Shown: positions 33,627 through 43,060, numbered from the stretch's first letter. The stretch is DNA of 64,000 bases from UBA4582 sp002389265 (GCA_943788825.1 CALSRT010000002.1:1057820-1121819), one strand, 5' to 3'. The notes: generated by a model from the sequence alone, not told the origin. Numbers and translations are program-made.

Positions 33627-34996
33627 AAGACGCATCTGATCTTATTGCCCAGTACCAGAGTGAGGGCATCAAAAGAATTAAATTTGCTGTCTGCGACATC
33701 GACGGGGTGTTGCGTGGAAAATACATCAGCCTGGAGAAATTCGCTGCCATCGCGGCGGGCACTTCGGGTTTTTGTGACTGCGTACTCGGTTGGGACGTAG
33801 ACGATCAGCTTTACGACAACGGGACCTTCACAGGCTGGCATACGGCCTATCCCGACGCTTTGGTACGACTTGATCTAAGCACTGAGCGAAGACTACAGGA
33901 TGAAGGTAATATGCCATTCTTTCTCGGCGACTTCGTCATTCAGGATCAGCAAAAGTTCCACCCAATTTGTCCTCGAAGTCGTCTCAAGGAGGTCTTGAAC
34001 CGAGCACAACAGGCAGGTTTGGGTGCGAAATTAGCCTTTGAATATGAGTTTTTTGTATTCGACGAAACGCCCCATTCAATCCGTGAAAAAAACTACCGAA
34101 ATCTGGTGCCGCTGTCGCCGGGTAATTTTGGTTATTCCATACTCAGGACGAATACCTATGCTGATTTGTTCAACGAGTTAATGGACTACTGTATAGCGCA
34201 TAATTTTCCGCTGGAATGTCTGCATTGTGAAACAGGCCCCGGTGTCTGGGAGGGCGCTATTACTGTTGATGACGCCTTGGCGGCGGCGGATAAAGCGGTG
34301 ATGTTCAAGACCTTTGTGAAATCCTTCTTTCAACGTAAAGGCTTGGTCGCAACGTTTATGGCCAAATGGTCCATGGACTATCCAGGCCAAAGTGGCCACT
34401 GTCATCAATCGCTCCAACATCTGAATAATGGTGAGAGTGCATTTTTTGATTCAAATGCGGCCTATTCCATGAGCGAATTGCAAAAATCCTATGTCGCGGG
34501 TCAGCAAAAATACCTACGCCAATTATTGGCAGTCACTTCACCGACCATTAACAGTTATACGCGGCTGGTTAAAGGAGCTTGGGCGCCAACGGCAGCCACA
34601 TGGGGCGTCGAAAATCGTACCACAGCATTACGCGTGATTCCTGGTTCTGCAAAAAGTCAGCGAGTTGAGTTCAGGGTTGGCTCTGCTGATGCGAATCCTT
34701 ATCTCGTGGCTGCAGCGACCCTGGGGGCTGGGTTGCTCGGCATTGAGGAAAGGCTTGAACTGACGGCTCCTGTCGTGGGGGATGCCTATGCAATTCAAGA
34801 TCAGCTGCCGCCGGATTGGCAGTTTCCGACGAATTTGCGAGATGCAAATCGAGCCTTGGCTAAGTCGGAAGCGGCAAAAAACTTATTTGGCGAGCCCTTT
34901 GTTGAGCACTATGTTGCCAGCCGAGACTGGGAAGTTCGGCAGTATGAAAAACAGGTGACTGACTGGCAACTACAACGCTATTTCGAAATTATTTAG
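33623..34996 (+). CDS. Glutamine-synthetase-like enzyme (gamma-glutamyl-amine ligase type)
   Basis: 457 residues of the GS catalytic superfamily. Seen: the N-terminal beta-grasp segment KFAVCDIDGVLRGKYI, the first metal site EYEFFVF, ETGPGVWEGAI, the FMAKWSMDYPGQSGHCHQSL region, ENRTTALRVIPG and VEFRVGSADANPYL. These features fit the PuuA/GlnA-like group that links glutamate to amines such as putrescine better than the main nitrogen-assimilation GS, whose adenylylation tyrosine region is not evident. Start overlaps the symporter stop by four bases, suggesting the two share a substrate. Confidence 0.85.
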   Translation: MKDASDLIAQYQSEGIKRIKFAVCDIDGVLRGKYISLEKFAAIAAGTSGFCDCVLGWDVDDQLYDNGTFTGWHTAYPDALVRLDLSTERRLQDEGNMPFFLGDFVIQDQQKFHPICPRSRLKEVLNRAQQAGLGAKLAFEYEFFVFDETPHSIREKNYRNLVPLSPGNFGYSILRTNTYADLFNELMDYCIAHNFPLECLHCETGPGVWEGAITVDDALAAADKAVMFKTFVKSFFQRKGLVATFMAKWSMDYPGQSGHCHQSLQHLNNGESAFFDSNAAYSMSELQKSYVAGQQKYLRQLLAVTSPTINSYTRLVKGAWAPTAATWGVENRTTALRVIPGSAKSQRVEFRVGSADANPYLVAAATLGAGLLGIEERLELTAPVVGDAYAIQDQLPPDWQFPTNLRDANRALAKSEAAKNLFGEPFVEHYVASRDWEVRQYEKQVTDWQLQRYFEII

Positions 34997-35022
34997 GCGC
35001 GGCATCACTGGCGGAACAAGTA

Positions 35023-35763
35023 TTGAAAATCGGCATTCTAAAAGCAGACTCTGTCCTCGAGCAGTTTCAAGTTGATTTCGGCGAGTATCCGGAAATGGTA
35101 TCTCGCGTGCTAAGCGCAGTCACGCAGGTTGAAGGCGATGAAACGCTTGAGTTTGTTGCTTTCGATGTTGAGCATGGCCAATATCCTGAAGACATTGGCG
35201 ATTGTGATGGCTACATTATCACTGGCAGCAAAAAAAGTGTTTATGACGATGAACCCTGGATTCATCGATTGCGCGAGTTTGTGGTTAAGCTGGATCAAAC
35301 CCAAACACCGACAGTAGGTATTTGCTTCGGTCACCAGATGATGGCAGAAGCCTTAGGGGGCAAAACCGAACCTGCCGATGTGGGCTGGCGGGTTGGCGTG
35401 CATAACGCGGAAGTCCTCGCCAAGGCCGAGTTCATGAGTCCTGTCGCGAATCAATTTGCGTTACTGTACTCCCACAAAGACCAGGTAAGCATCCTGCCAC
35501 CAGGCGCCACTCTGCTGGCGAGCAGCAACAATTGCCCAAATGCTATGTTCACGGTAGGCGAGCATATGCTGGCTCTGCAGGGGCATCCGGAATTCATCAA
35601 GGAATATTCACAGGGTCTGATGGAGCTACGTCAGGAAATGCTCGGTGCTGAAAAATTTAGCGCAGGTATTGCCTCGCTCAATATGCTGACTGACCAGTCA
35701 CTAATCGCTGCCTGGATACTTCGGTTTCTGTCAAGCAGTCGTCCTCAAGCCCGCCTCGAATAG
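35023..35763 (+). CDS. Class I glutamine amidotransferase-like protein
   Basis: 246 residues with a stand-alone class I amidotransferase fold. GICFGHQMMAEALGG carries the nucleophile Cys101; QGHPEF supplies His188 and Glu190, completing the triad. The TTG start follows the GS-like gene by 26 bases. The motif CFGHQ is closer to GuaA-like GATases than to PuuD-type hydrolases. Likely hydrolyses a gamma-glutamyl amide or feeds ammonia to a partner; which one is not known. Confidence 0.82.
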   Translation: MKIGILKADSVLEQFQVDFGEYPEMVSRVLSAVTQVEGDETLEFVAFDVEHGQYPEDIGDCDGYIITGSKKSVYDDEPWIHRLREFVVKLDQTQTPTVGICFGHQMMAEALGGKTEPADVGWRVGVHNAEVLAKAEFMSPVANQFALLYSHKDQVSILPPGATLLASSNNCPNAMFTVGEHMLALQGHPEFIKEYSQGLMELRQEMLGAEKFSAGIASLNMLTDQSLIAAWILRFLSSSRPQARLE

Positions 35764-35925
35764 CGATTTTGCAGTTTTTACGGACCAATTCTCGCGGTGT
35801 CATCGATGGCGCGGGCAGTGCAGTTACTGAAATTAGTCGCTGATCTAATTTAGTTGTGATTCATCGCGGCTTAGTGCAAATTCTGTCGCTTTATTAAAAT
35901 CTCTATTAAAAGAAGGAAGGCCGTC

Positions 35926-36981
35926 GTGGTGGATAACATGTCTCGCCGGGGTTTTGACCCCTTGACCTATTATTTCGAAGACCAGGCACCGGGTAGTGGC
36001 GATGTGACAAAGGTCGCCGAGGGCTGTTATTGGGCGCGTTTACCCATGGGTGGGCGCCTGAACCACATTAACGTCTGGTTGCTGAAAGATCATGATGGCT
36101 GGACGATTGTGGATACCGGCCTGAATTCGCCGGATGTTCAGCAAGACTGGCAGGCTATTTTCAAGCAACACCTTGGCGGGCTACCTGTTATCCGAGTGAT
36201 CGCGACGCATTTGCACGCAGATCACACGGGTAATGCCGGTTGGCTCTGTCGTCAATGGGGTTGTGAGCTCTGGATGAGTCGCAGTGATTTTTACATGTGT
36301 AAGGTGATGGCTGCCGATGGACCTGCCGATGTGCCGGATGACGCCATCAAGTTCTACCGACAGGCTGGCTTTGATGAGGCCCGACTGGATCGATATCGTA
36401 GTCGCTTTGGTCAGTTTGGCGCCAATATCACGCCGCTACCGGCGGGTTATCGACGTATCAAAGATGGTCAGTACATCGATATTGGTGGCCGCGAGTGGCG
36501 AGCATTGATCGGTCATGGCCATGCGCCGGAACACGTCTGTTTATATTGCCCTGAGCTCAAGATCATTATCGGCGGTGACCAACTGCTACCCAAAATCACC
36601 CCTAATGTCGGGGTCCAGCCCTCGGAGCCGCAGGCTAATCCTTTGAAAGACTGGATTAACTCCTGTATCCGGTTCAGGGAGTACTTGCCGCCAGATTTAA
36701 TGGTTTTACCTGCCCATGAAAGTATCTATACCGGTGTTCATGAGCGATTGACCGCGTTAATCGACTGGCATGAGGTGGCACTCTTGAAGCTCTATGATTT
36801 ATGCGCTGAGCCGAAACGCGCCGTTGATGTGTTTCCTGCATTGTTTCGCAGCAAGATCACAGATTGGACCTACTTTCCCGCAACCGGTGAGGCCATCGCG
36901 CATCTGCATTGCGCGCTCGAGCGCAGAATGCTGAAAGTTGAAGTGGACGCCGATGGCGTTGCCTGGTGGCGCCAGGCGTAA
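35926..36981 (+). CDS. MBL-fold metallohydrolase
   Basis: 351 residues. THLHADHTGN (residues 94-103) is the dinuclear metal motif; further ligands appear in IGHGHAPEHVCLY and VLPAHESIY, and GGDQLLPKITP carries the bridging aspartate. The C-terminal 100 residues form the extra helical domain seen in larger hydrolases of this fold. GTG start with AAGGAAGG five to eight bases upstream. Substrate unknown; lies after the amidotransferase with a 162-base gap. Confidence 0.82.
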   Translation: MVDNMSRRGFDPLTYYFEDQAPGSGDVTKVAEGCYWARLPMGGRLNHINVWLLKDHDGWTIVDTGLNSPDVQQDWQAIFKQHLGGLPVIRVIATHLHADHTGNAGWLCRQWGCELWMSRSDFYMCKVMAADGPADVPDDAIKFYRQAGFDEARLDRYRSRFGQFGANITPLPAGYRRIKDGQYIDIGGREWRALIGHGHAPEHVCLYCPELKIIIGGDQLLPKITPNVGVQPSEPQANPLKDWINSCIRFREYLPPDLMVLPAHESIYTGVHERLTALIDWHEVALLKLYDLCAEPKRAVDVFPALFRSKITDWTYFPATGEAIAHLHCALERRMLKVEVDADGVAWWRQA

Positions 36982-37002
36982 CTGTTTGTTGTTCTAGTTG
37001 AT

Positions 37003-37030
37003 GCGGGCCCACCTGATAGGCTGAGCCCGC
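37003..37030. terminator. Possible hairpin between convergent genes
   Basis: GCGGGC/GCCCGC stem with a 16-base loop between the convergent MBL and SDR genes. No T run, so termination is doubtful. Confidence 0.3.
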
Positions 37031-37042
37031 GAGTCACTCGAC

Positions 37043-37804
37043 TTACTTGGGGGCGAAACGCACGCCGGCATCAACTCGAATAGTGCTGCCGTTCATCATG
37101 CAGTTTTCGTAGATAGCAACTGCCATCTTGGCATACTCGACCGGACGGCCCATGCGCTTCGGAAACGCTGCGTCTTTGACCAGATTTTGTGACGCAGCTT
37201 CAGGAATACCTTTGGTAATGCCAGTGCTGAATAGGCTAGGCGCTATAGTCATCACCCGCACACCCATGCTGCCAAGATCTCGGGCCATTGTTAACGTCAT
37301 TGCGGCTATGCCGCCTTTGGCTGCTGAGTAAGCCACCTGGCCGATTTGGCCCTCGAATGCCGCGATAGATGCCGTATTAATGATCACGCCCCGCTCACCA
37401 TCTTCGTTGGGCTCGTTGGTGCCCATTTTTTCTGCTGTCAGCCGCGAGATATTGAAAGCGGAAATCAAATTGAGATCAATGACTCTTTGAAAGTCTGCTA
37501 ACGGGTGGGCCCCGTCCCTGGCAACTGTGCGCTTGGCGAGACCGCCGCCGGCTGTGTTACAGACAAAGTGGACGCCACCGAGTTGTTCGACAGCTGCATT
37601 GATCGCGGCTTCCGTACCTTCATAGTCCATGACGTTGCAAGGATAAAAGGTGGCACCCAAACGTTCTGCAACGGCGGCACCGTCAGACGTGGGCAAGTCC
37701 AGTATGGCGAGCTTGCCGCCTTTCTCTACCCACAGTTCGGCGGTTGCCAGGGCCATGCCGGATGCGCCACCGACTATAATTGCGCTGTGATCTTTAATTT
37801 CCAT
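37043..37804 (-). CDS. SDR dehydrogenase, 3-hydroxyacyl-CoA dehydrogenase type 2-like
   Basis: 253 residues. Cofactor motif GGASGMALATAE, the NTAGGGLAK segment in place of NNAG, and the catalytic Ser and YSAAKGG. The end TIRVDAGVRFAPK, the insertion at residues 85-105 and the MGRPVEYAKMA segment match the HSD17B10-type enzymes of fatty-acid and branched-chain degradation. ATG 37804 starts the family N-terminus MEIKDHSAIIVGG and has GAGAGA upstream. Divergent from the acyl-CoA dehydrogenase pair, which points to one beta-oxidation pathway. Confidence 0.85.
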   Translation of the reverse strand: MEIKDHSAIIVGGASGMALATAELWVEKGGKLAILDLPTSDGAAVAERLGATFYPCNVMDYEGTEAAINAAVEQLGGVHFVCNTAGGGLAKRTVARDGAHPLADFQRVIDLNLISAFNISRLTAEKMGTNEPNEDGERGVIINTASIAAFEGQIGQVAYSAAKGGIAAMTLTMARDLGSMGVRVMTIAPSLFSTGITKGIPEAASQNLVKDAAFPKRMGRPVEYAKMAVAIYENCMMNGSTIRVDAGVRFAPK

Positions 37805-38221
37805 GATTCTCTCTTTGATTGCTATGTTGAATGTCTGCAAGGCGTCACGGGGTTTCCGGGCCTCGCGGTTTTTTTTGCGTAGTCGTGGTCATACTTACCC
37901 AGAATTCAGTCTGACTCAAGCCAACTTTCACAAAAATGGCCCGTCGGTGACGTTCGAGCGACGTGTCTGTTTTCCACAGTACGGTTCAGATGCTCGCAGG
38001 TGAGCGAATGTCGTGGCAGCTTGCGGTTGCGCCATGTTTGATGTTTTGGCCGTGTCTAGGGTACAGTGCGGTTCTGGCTGGCACGGGACAGAATTGATGA
38101 GTAACCGGATTTTTCTCTGCGAACGGACTCCGTCAACCAGTCCTTTAATATATTGTTAGACGCAATAAAAAACAGTACCGATGGTGCGACATATCAACGA
38201 CAGAAATTGGAGCATGTGGAC
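37805..38221. other. Divergent region between SDR and acyl-CoA dehydrogenase genes
   Basis: A weak promoter TTGATG-18-TACAGT (38038-38067) faces the dehydrogenases. Nothing else is recognised. Confidence 0.3.
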
Positions 38222-39442
38222 ATGGTTGAACGCAGTAACGAGCAGGAGGCATTTCGCCAGTCAGTACGAACCTGGCTAGACGAAAATTTCCCACCGACGT
38301 TAAAGGGTAAAGGCGCTGAACTGTTGGGCTATGGTGAGTATACCGGTCCGCTGCAGGACGATGCGTCACTTTGGCAACAGCGGCTGGGAGGGAAAGGCTG
38401 GGGTACGCCCACTTGGCCGAGTCAATATGGTGGCGGCGGCCTTGATCATATTCAGACCAAGATCCTACACGAGGAAATGAATCGGATTGGTGCTTTTAAC
38501 CCGATTATTGTGTTGGCGGGCATGGGCGTCACGATGGTTGGCCCGACGATTCTCGAATACGGCACCGAAGATCAAAAGATTCGCCATCTACCGCCGATGT
38601 GTCGGGGTGAAATACGCTGGTGCCTGGGTTATTCGGAGCCGAATGCGGGCTCTGACCTGGCTTCACTGGCGACTAAAGCTGAAGATCAGGGTGATAGCTG
38701 GGTGGTCAATGGGCAAAAGGTCTGGACCTCTGGGGCCGATATTTCGCAATGGTGTGGCGCGCTCGTGCGTACCGACAGTAAGGCCAAGAAGCGTAACGGG
38801 ATCAGTTTTCTGATGCTGAAAATGGATCAACCAGGCATCGAAACGCGACCCATCAAGCTGATCGCTGGAGCTTCACCATTTTGTGAGACATTTTTCACCG
38901 ATGCTCGAGCCGACAAGACCGATATGCTGGGTAATTTGAATGATGGCTGGAGTGTTGGCAAACGCTTGCTGCAACACGAACGCGCGAGCCAAACCGGCGT
39001 ACGGAATACCGGTGGCGGCAAGTCAGAGGCGTTGCAAGACATGGCTAAGCGTTATGTGGGTGCAGATGCCGAGGGGCGTCTGGATGATGCAGATCTGCGT
39101 TTACGACTGGCAAACCACTTAATGGATGCGCAGGCGCATGGCTTGACCATCAGTCGGATTGCCGCAGAGGCTAGAGGCAATGTCGAGGTTAGTGCCTCGG
39201 CGTCGATATTGAAAAATTCAGCCACGCATGTGGCCCAAACCCAATCGGAACTGACCCTTGAGTTGATGGGGCATAGTGGTCTCGGCTGGGAAGGCGAGGG
39301 TTTTAATGATGCTGAGCTTGCAACAGTCCGCAACTGGCTGTCAGGCAAAGCCATGTCGATCTACGGAGGTTCATTTGAGGTGCAGAACAATATCATCTCG
39401 AAAAATATTTTAGGCCTCCCGGAAAATACCCAAAAGGGCTGA
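38222..39442 (+). CDS. Acyl-CoA dehydrogenase, catalytic partner of a pair
   Basis: 406-residue FAD enzyme. Seen: CLGYSEPNAGSDLASLAT, VVNGQKVWTSGADIS and the C-terminal SIYGGSFEVQNNIISKNILGLP, which keeps the GG-x-x-E catalytic glutamate position. It is followed after 27 bases by a second, shorter dehydrogenase lacking that motif. Such unequal pairs (PimC/PimD, steroid-degrading FadE pairs) form heterotetramers. ATG 38222 has GGAG 11 bases upstream; an earlier start at 38153 would add 23 unrelated residues. Confidence 0.88.
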   Translation: MVERSNEQEAFRQSVRTWLDENFPPTLKGKGAELLGYGEYTGPLQDDASLWQQRLGGKGWGTPTWPSQYGGGGLDHIQTKILHEEMNRIGAFNPIIVLAGMGVTMVGPTILEYGTEDQKIRHLPPMCRGEIRWCLGYSEPNAGSDLASLATKAEDQGDSWVVNGQKVWTSGADISQWCGALVRTDSKAKKRNGISFLMLKMDQPGIETRPIKLIAGASPFCETFFTDARADKTDMLGNLNDGWSVGKRLLQHERASQTGVRNTGGGKSEALQDMAKRYVGADAEGRLDDADLRLRLANHLMDAQAHGLTISRIAAEARGNVEVSASASILKNSATHVAQTQSELTLELMGHSGLGWEGEGFNDAELATVRNWLSGKAMSIYGGSFEVQNNIISKNILGLPENTQKG

Positions 39443-39469
39443 TCCCTACAAATTAAGGAAGTCATTAGG

Positions 39470-40606
39470 ATGGCAGCATTAACGGAAGAACAAACAATGA
39501 TCAGAGACCAGGCGCAGGCCTGGGTTACAGAGCAGGCTCCGGTCGCCAAGTTTCGTGCGATGCGCGACAGCGGTGTTGAACAAGGGTTTCAAGCGGAAAC
39601 CTGGCAGGCTATGGTCGACATGGGCTGGACTGGAATTATAGTGCCTGAGCAATATGGTGGTTCAGATCTCGGCTACCTGACATTTGGCATCGTGCTGGAG
39701 GAAACCGGCAAGCAACTGACCGCCTCGCCATTATTGGCTTCGGCGCTGGTGGGCGCGTCGGCGCTATTGTTGGGTGGCACTGAAGCTCAAAAACAGGCTT
39801 GGTTACCTAAAGTCGTCGACGGCTCTGAAATTTTGACCCTGGCAGTGGATGAAGGCCCCAGGCATGCGCCTAATGCCATCGCGCTGCAGGCAGAAAAAAC
39901 TGCTGACGGCTTTAGTTTGACCGGCCGTAAGACGATGGTACTGGAGGGTGGTTCGGCGACGGCACTGATTGTCGCGACTCGGACCAGTGGGTCGGCAGGG
40001 GATGCGGAGGGTATTACTGTGTTTTTGCTGCCAGCGGATACTGCCGGAATCAGCCGGCAAGTGCTCAAAACCGCTGATAGTCGTGGCTATGCCAATATTG
40101 ATTTCGAGGATGTTCTCGTGGGCGAGGACGCGATCCTCGGCGAACTCGATCAAGGCGCTGAGTTACTAACAGACATTCTGGACCGGGGCCGAGCGGGTTT
40201 GGCAGCGGAGATGCTGGGAACGGCGGCCCAGGCGTTTGCGATGAACTTGGATTATCTGAAGACTCGTGTCCAGTTCGGTCAAGTGATTGGTGCGTTTCAG
40301 GCATTGGGTCATAGGGCAGCTATCCTGTTTTCAGAGATGGAGCTGGCCCGATCCTGTGTTGAGGCGGCGTTGCAGGGCATTGATGGGGAGGCGCCGAGCC
40401 AGGCACAATTGTGTTCCCTGGCGAAATGTAAGGCTGGCGCGTTCCTGCACCACATGTCTAACGAGTTAATCCAGATTCATGGTGGTATTGGTATGACCGA
40501 TGATTTTGATGCCGGCTTCTATCTCAAGCGCGCTCGAGCTGTAGAGGGTGCCTATGGCAATCAGGCCTTTCATCGTAACCGTTACGCGCAATTGCTTGAT
40601 TTTTAG
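39470..40606 (+). CDS. Acyl-CoA dehydrogenase, likely non-catalytic partner
   Basis: 378 residues. N-terminal part MAALTEEQTMIRDQAQAWV, middle domain FSLTGRKTMVLEGG, C-terminal QFGQVIGAFQALGHRAA and QIHGGIGMTDDFDAGFYLKR. The usual YGGTxE catalytic-base motif is not present. Length and features match the small subunit of heteromeric acyl-CoA dehydrogenases. AAGGAAG lies upstream of the ATG. Confidence 0.86.
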   Translation: MAALTEEQTMIRDQAQAWVTEQAPVAKFRAMRDSGVEQGFQAETWQAMVDMGWTGIIVPEQYGGSDLGYLTFGIVLEETGKQLTASPLLASALVGASALLLGGTEAQKQAWLPKVVDGSEILTLAVDEGPRHAPNAIALQAEKTADGFSLTGRKTMVLEGGSATALIVATRTSGSAGDAEGITVFLLPADTAGISRQVLKTADSRGYANIDFEDVLVGEDAILGELDQGAELLTDILDRGRAGLAAEMLGTAAQAFAMNLDYLKTRVQFGQVIGAFQALGHRAAILFSEMELARSCVEAALQGIDGEAPSQAQLCSLAKCKAGAFLHHMSNELIQIHGGIGMTDDFDAGFYLKRARAVEGAYGNQAFHRNRYAQLLDF

Positions 40607-40654
40607 CCGCATTTAGGCAGTGATTGATCTGGTTTGATGAGCTGCAAGCCCCGC

Positions 40655-40674
40655 GAGCCGGTAATTACCGGCTC
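40655..40674. repeat. 20-bp perfect palindrome
   Basis: GAGCCGGTAATTACCGGCTC pairs with itself completely, 48 bases past the stop of the dehydrogenase gene. No T run follows, so it may be a weak terminator, an mRNA-stabilising hairpin or a protein site. Confidence 0.6.
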
Positions 40675-40893
40675 CGCAATGGTGGATCCGCCGGCCGCTT
40701 GACCGCGTCTGAACATAAAATGAAATTAATTCGCGGTTTCATTGACTAATAGTCAAATTCATCAGGAGTAACGCATGATGGCCGTCATTGTGTGATAATC
40801 CCCGTAACATTGTTGCGCTCCGCGTTGTGGACGCGTGCCTGTTGTCAATGTGAGTGGTAATGTCGGTTACAGAGCCATACTTTAAGAGGTTGC

Positions 40894-41751
40894 ATGAAAA
40901 TTCCGAAACGACTCCAGCCATTGCTGGAAGACGGCTTGATCGATGAGGTCCAGGGTCGATTGATGAGTGGTAAGGAAGCGGATGTCTTTATCGTTCGCTG
41001 CGGCGCTGAGGTGCGCTGTGCAAAAGTTTATAAGGAAGCCAACAAGCGTGGTTTTAAGCAGGCGGTCACTTACCAGGAAGGCCGTAAAGTGCGGAATACG
41101 CGGCGGGCTCGCGCGATGGAGAAGGGCTCGAAGTTTGGTCGGCAGCAGCAGGAAGAAACCTGGCAGACTGCTGAAGTGGATGCTTTAAAGCTCTTGGCCA
41201 GTGTCGGCGTGCGAGTGCCTGTGCCCTACAGCTGCGTTGATGGTGTGTTGTTGATGGAGATGATTTTTGATGCGGAAGGCAGAGTCGCGCCGCGATTGAG
41301 TGAGGTAACCTTTACTCGGGAAGAGGCCCTTCGAGATCATGCAGTGATGATGCATTACGTTCAGCTAATGCTTTGTGCAGGTATTATCCACGGCGATCTT
41401 TCAGAGTTTAATGTCTTGGTAGACCCCAATGGCCCCGTGATTATAGATCTGCCGCAGGTCGTTGATGCTGCGGGTAATAACCATGCCGAGGCGATGCTGG
41501 CTCGGGATGTGAATAATATCACAGGGTATTACGGGTTTTTTGCCCCTGAACTGCGCGACACCCGCTATGCGCAAGAAATGTGGGCGCTCTACGAAGAGGG
41601 TACGCTTGAACCAGATACCCCGCTAACCGGTGAGTTCGAGGAAAGTACCGAGCTGGCAGACGTTGATGCCGTGATGGCCGAAATAGATGCGGTCAGAATG
41701 GAAGAGATGGAGCGGTTGGAACGTCTACAAGAGGCGGAATCTGACTTGTGA
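40894..41751 (+). CDS. RIO-type serine/threonine protein kinase
   Basis: 285 residues of the RIO1-like atypical kinase family. Seen: ATP-site region SGKEADVFIVRCG and CAKVYK, the RIO helices KVRNTRRARAMEKGSKFGR, the catalytic loop HGDLSEFN (Asp168, Asn173) and the metal-binding IIDLPQ (Asp185). The C-terminal 45 residues are highly acidic and predicted helical (AEIDAVRMEEMERLERLQEAE). In eukaryotes and archaea RIO kinases mature the small ribosomal subunit; bacterial members exist in several proteobacteria with unclear roles. No neighbour explains it here. Confidence 0.88.
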   Translation: MKIPKRLQPLLEDGLIDEVQGRLMSGKEADVFIVRCGAEVRCAKVYKEANKRGFKQAVTYQEGRKVRNTRRARAMEKGSKFGRQQQEETWQTAEVDALKLLASVGVRVPVPYSCVDGVLLMEMIFDAEGRVAPRLSEVTFTREEALRDHAVMMHYVQLMLCAGIIHGDLSEFNVLVDPNGPVIIDLPQVVDAAGNNHAEAMLARDVNNITGYYGFFAPELRDTRYAQEMWALYEEGTLEPDTPLTGEFEESTELADVDAVMAEIDAVRMEEMERLERLQEAESDL

Positions 41752-41998
41752 TCGTAGTGATAAATGTAAGCCACTGATTGATTTTACCTACAGCCCCACC
41801 AGTGCTTTAGCGCCCAAGATCGAATTGTTCCGGGTGTTCCAGTTAAATCCGAAGATAAGCGAGACGCTCACTTGCTATGTGACGAGGCAAAGTGTTGATG
41901 CCGATCGGGTCAGCAACTTGAGAGATCCGGTAGGGTTTCTTCAGATAGAACTTATAACCGAATTTACAATTCATACATTATTTAGCGAGTAGACAAGC

Positions 41999-42265
41999 AT
42001 GCAGGCGAAAGTTGACAAGATTTTGGTTTACCTGAACAAGGTAACTACCCGCTGCACCTATGGCGCAGTTGCTAAGGTATTAGGCATTAATGCCCGTTCA
42101 GTGAGTCAGTTGCTCGGCGAGCACCGGCCTGAGGCGTCTTGGGTTGTCAGCGCCACCAGCGGCGATCCGACAGACTATCTTGATAGTGAGAAACATCCAG
42201 AGCTGTATCGCACCACTCGCATTATTACCTCAGCTGAGGTCCTCAAGCGAAATCTCGGACTGTAA
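41999..42265 (+). CDS. Small protein of unknown function, possibly helix-turn-helix
   Basis: 88 residues, not recognised. CTYGAVAKVLGINARSVSQLL reads like a helix-turn-helix with a TYGAVA entry reminiscent of the DNA-binding wing of alkyltransferase-like proteins, but the PCHR active site is absent. The second half (DYLDSEKHPELYRTTRIIT) is polar. The start ATG is preceded by a weak site only. Position between the RIO kinase and the convergent DUF2239 gene. Confidence 0.6.
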   Translation: MQAKVDKILVYLNKVTTRCTYGAVAKVLGINARSVSQLLGEHRPEASWVVSATSGDPTDYLDSEKHPELYRTTRIITSAEVLKRNLGL

Positions 42266-42330
42266 TCACGACGACTCTTTCTTGATGCTGGACCATTTAG
42301 ATCGGGGCTTTTTTATGCCCGTTCCGCTGC

Positions 42331-42924
42331 TCAAGTGAGCAGGATTGGTGTCGCAAACCCAGCAGTTGAGATTAACTCGAGATGGTTTCTAATGTCTGCC
42401 GGCCACGGCTCAATTTCGAGTGTGAAGCGGCGCTGATCGCCGGCAAACAAGGCGCGAGATGCTTCTTCGAACCCTGCAAGGTCACCTGCCATGGCTGTCA
42501 TAAAGCGGTGGGTCGCGTCTCGCGCGCGGCGTGTCTGATCGGTGTCGACATTGGCCTTGCGGGCTTGTTCGACGAGTTTACGCAAGGCGACTGAGGCGCC
42601 GCCCGGTTGCTCCTCAAGCCATTCCCAGTGCCTGGGTAACAAGGTTACCTCTTTACCCACAAGCCTTAACTTTGGTCTGCTGGGTCCTCGGGCTGAGACC
42701 GCAAGCACTGGTCGAGCCTGGTAACGTTCGGCAACCGCCGCAGTACTGCCGCTCAGGTCCAAATCGACGAACCGACTGGTCTGAAAATCGAATATCATCA
42801 GCGGTTCTGCGGATTGACTGTCGAACGCGCGTTTGGCGGCCATTGCCACGTCGAGCAGAGTGCCACTGGCGATATTGATGTGGCCGTGAAATGCGATGCA
42901 TGAGCACTCGGTAGTCAATGACAT
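42331..42924 (-). CDS. DUF2239 family protein
   Basis: 197 residues. GPSRPKLRLVGKEVTLLPRHWEWL and GGASVALRKLVEQAR are the diagnostic segments of DUF2239. The family is common in proteobacteria and its function is not known. No signal peptide or membrane segment. The gene stands alone, convergent with the small HTH-like gene. Confidence 0.85.
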   Translation of the reverse strand: MSLTTECSCIAFHGHINIASGTLLDVAMAAKRAFDSQSAEPLMIFDFQTSRFVDLDLSGSTAAVAERYQARPVLAVSARGPSRPKLRLVGKEVTLLPRHWEWLEEQPGGASVALRKLVEQARKANVDTDQTRRARDATHRFMTAMAGDLAGFEEASRALFAGDQRRFTLEIEPWPADIRNHLELISTAGFATPILLT

Positions 42925-43060
42925 AGGTAGAGCCTTCTGAATATGACCGGGGTAATTGTAGATGAGTTATATTGTCAGAACAAAAATGAACAATTAAATA
43001 TTTGTGTATTAGCACGACTTCGACCGCGATCAGAAGGCCCGCGAAAACTCGCCGCAGGTT

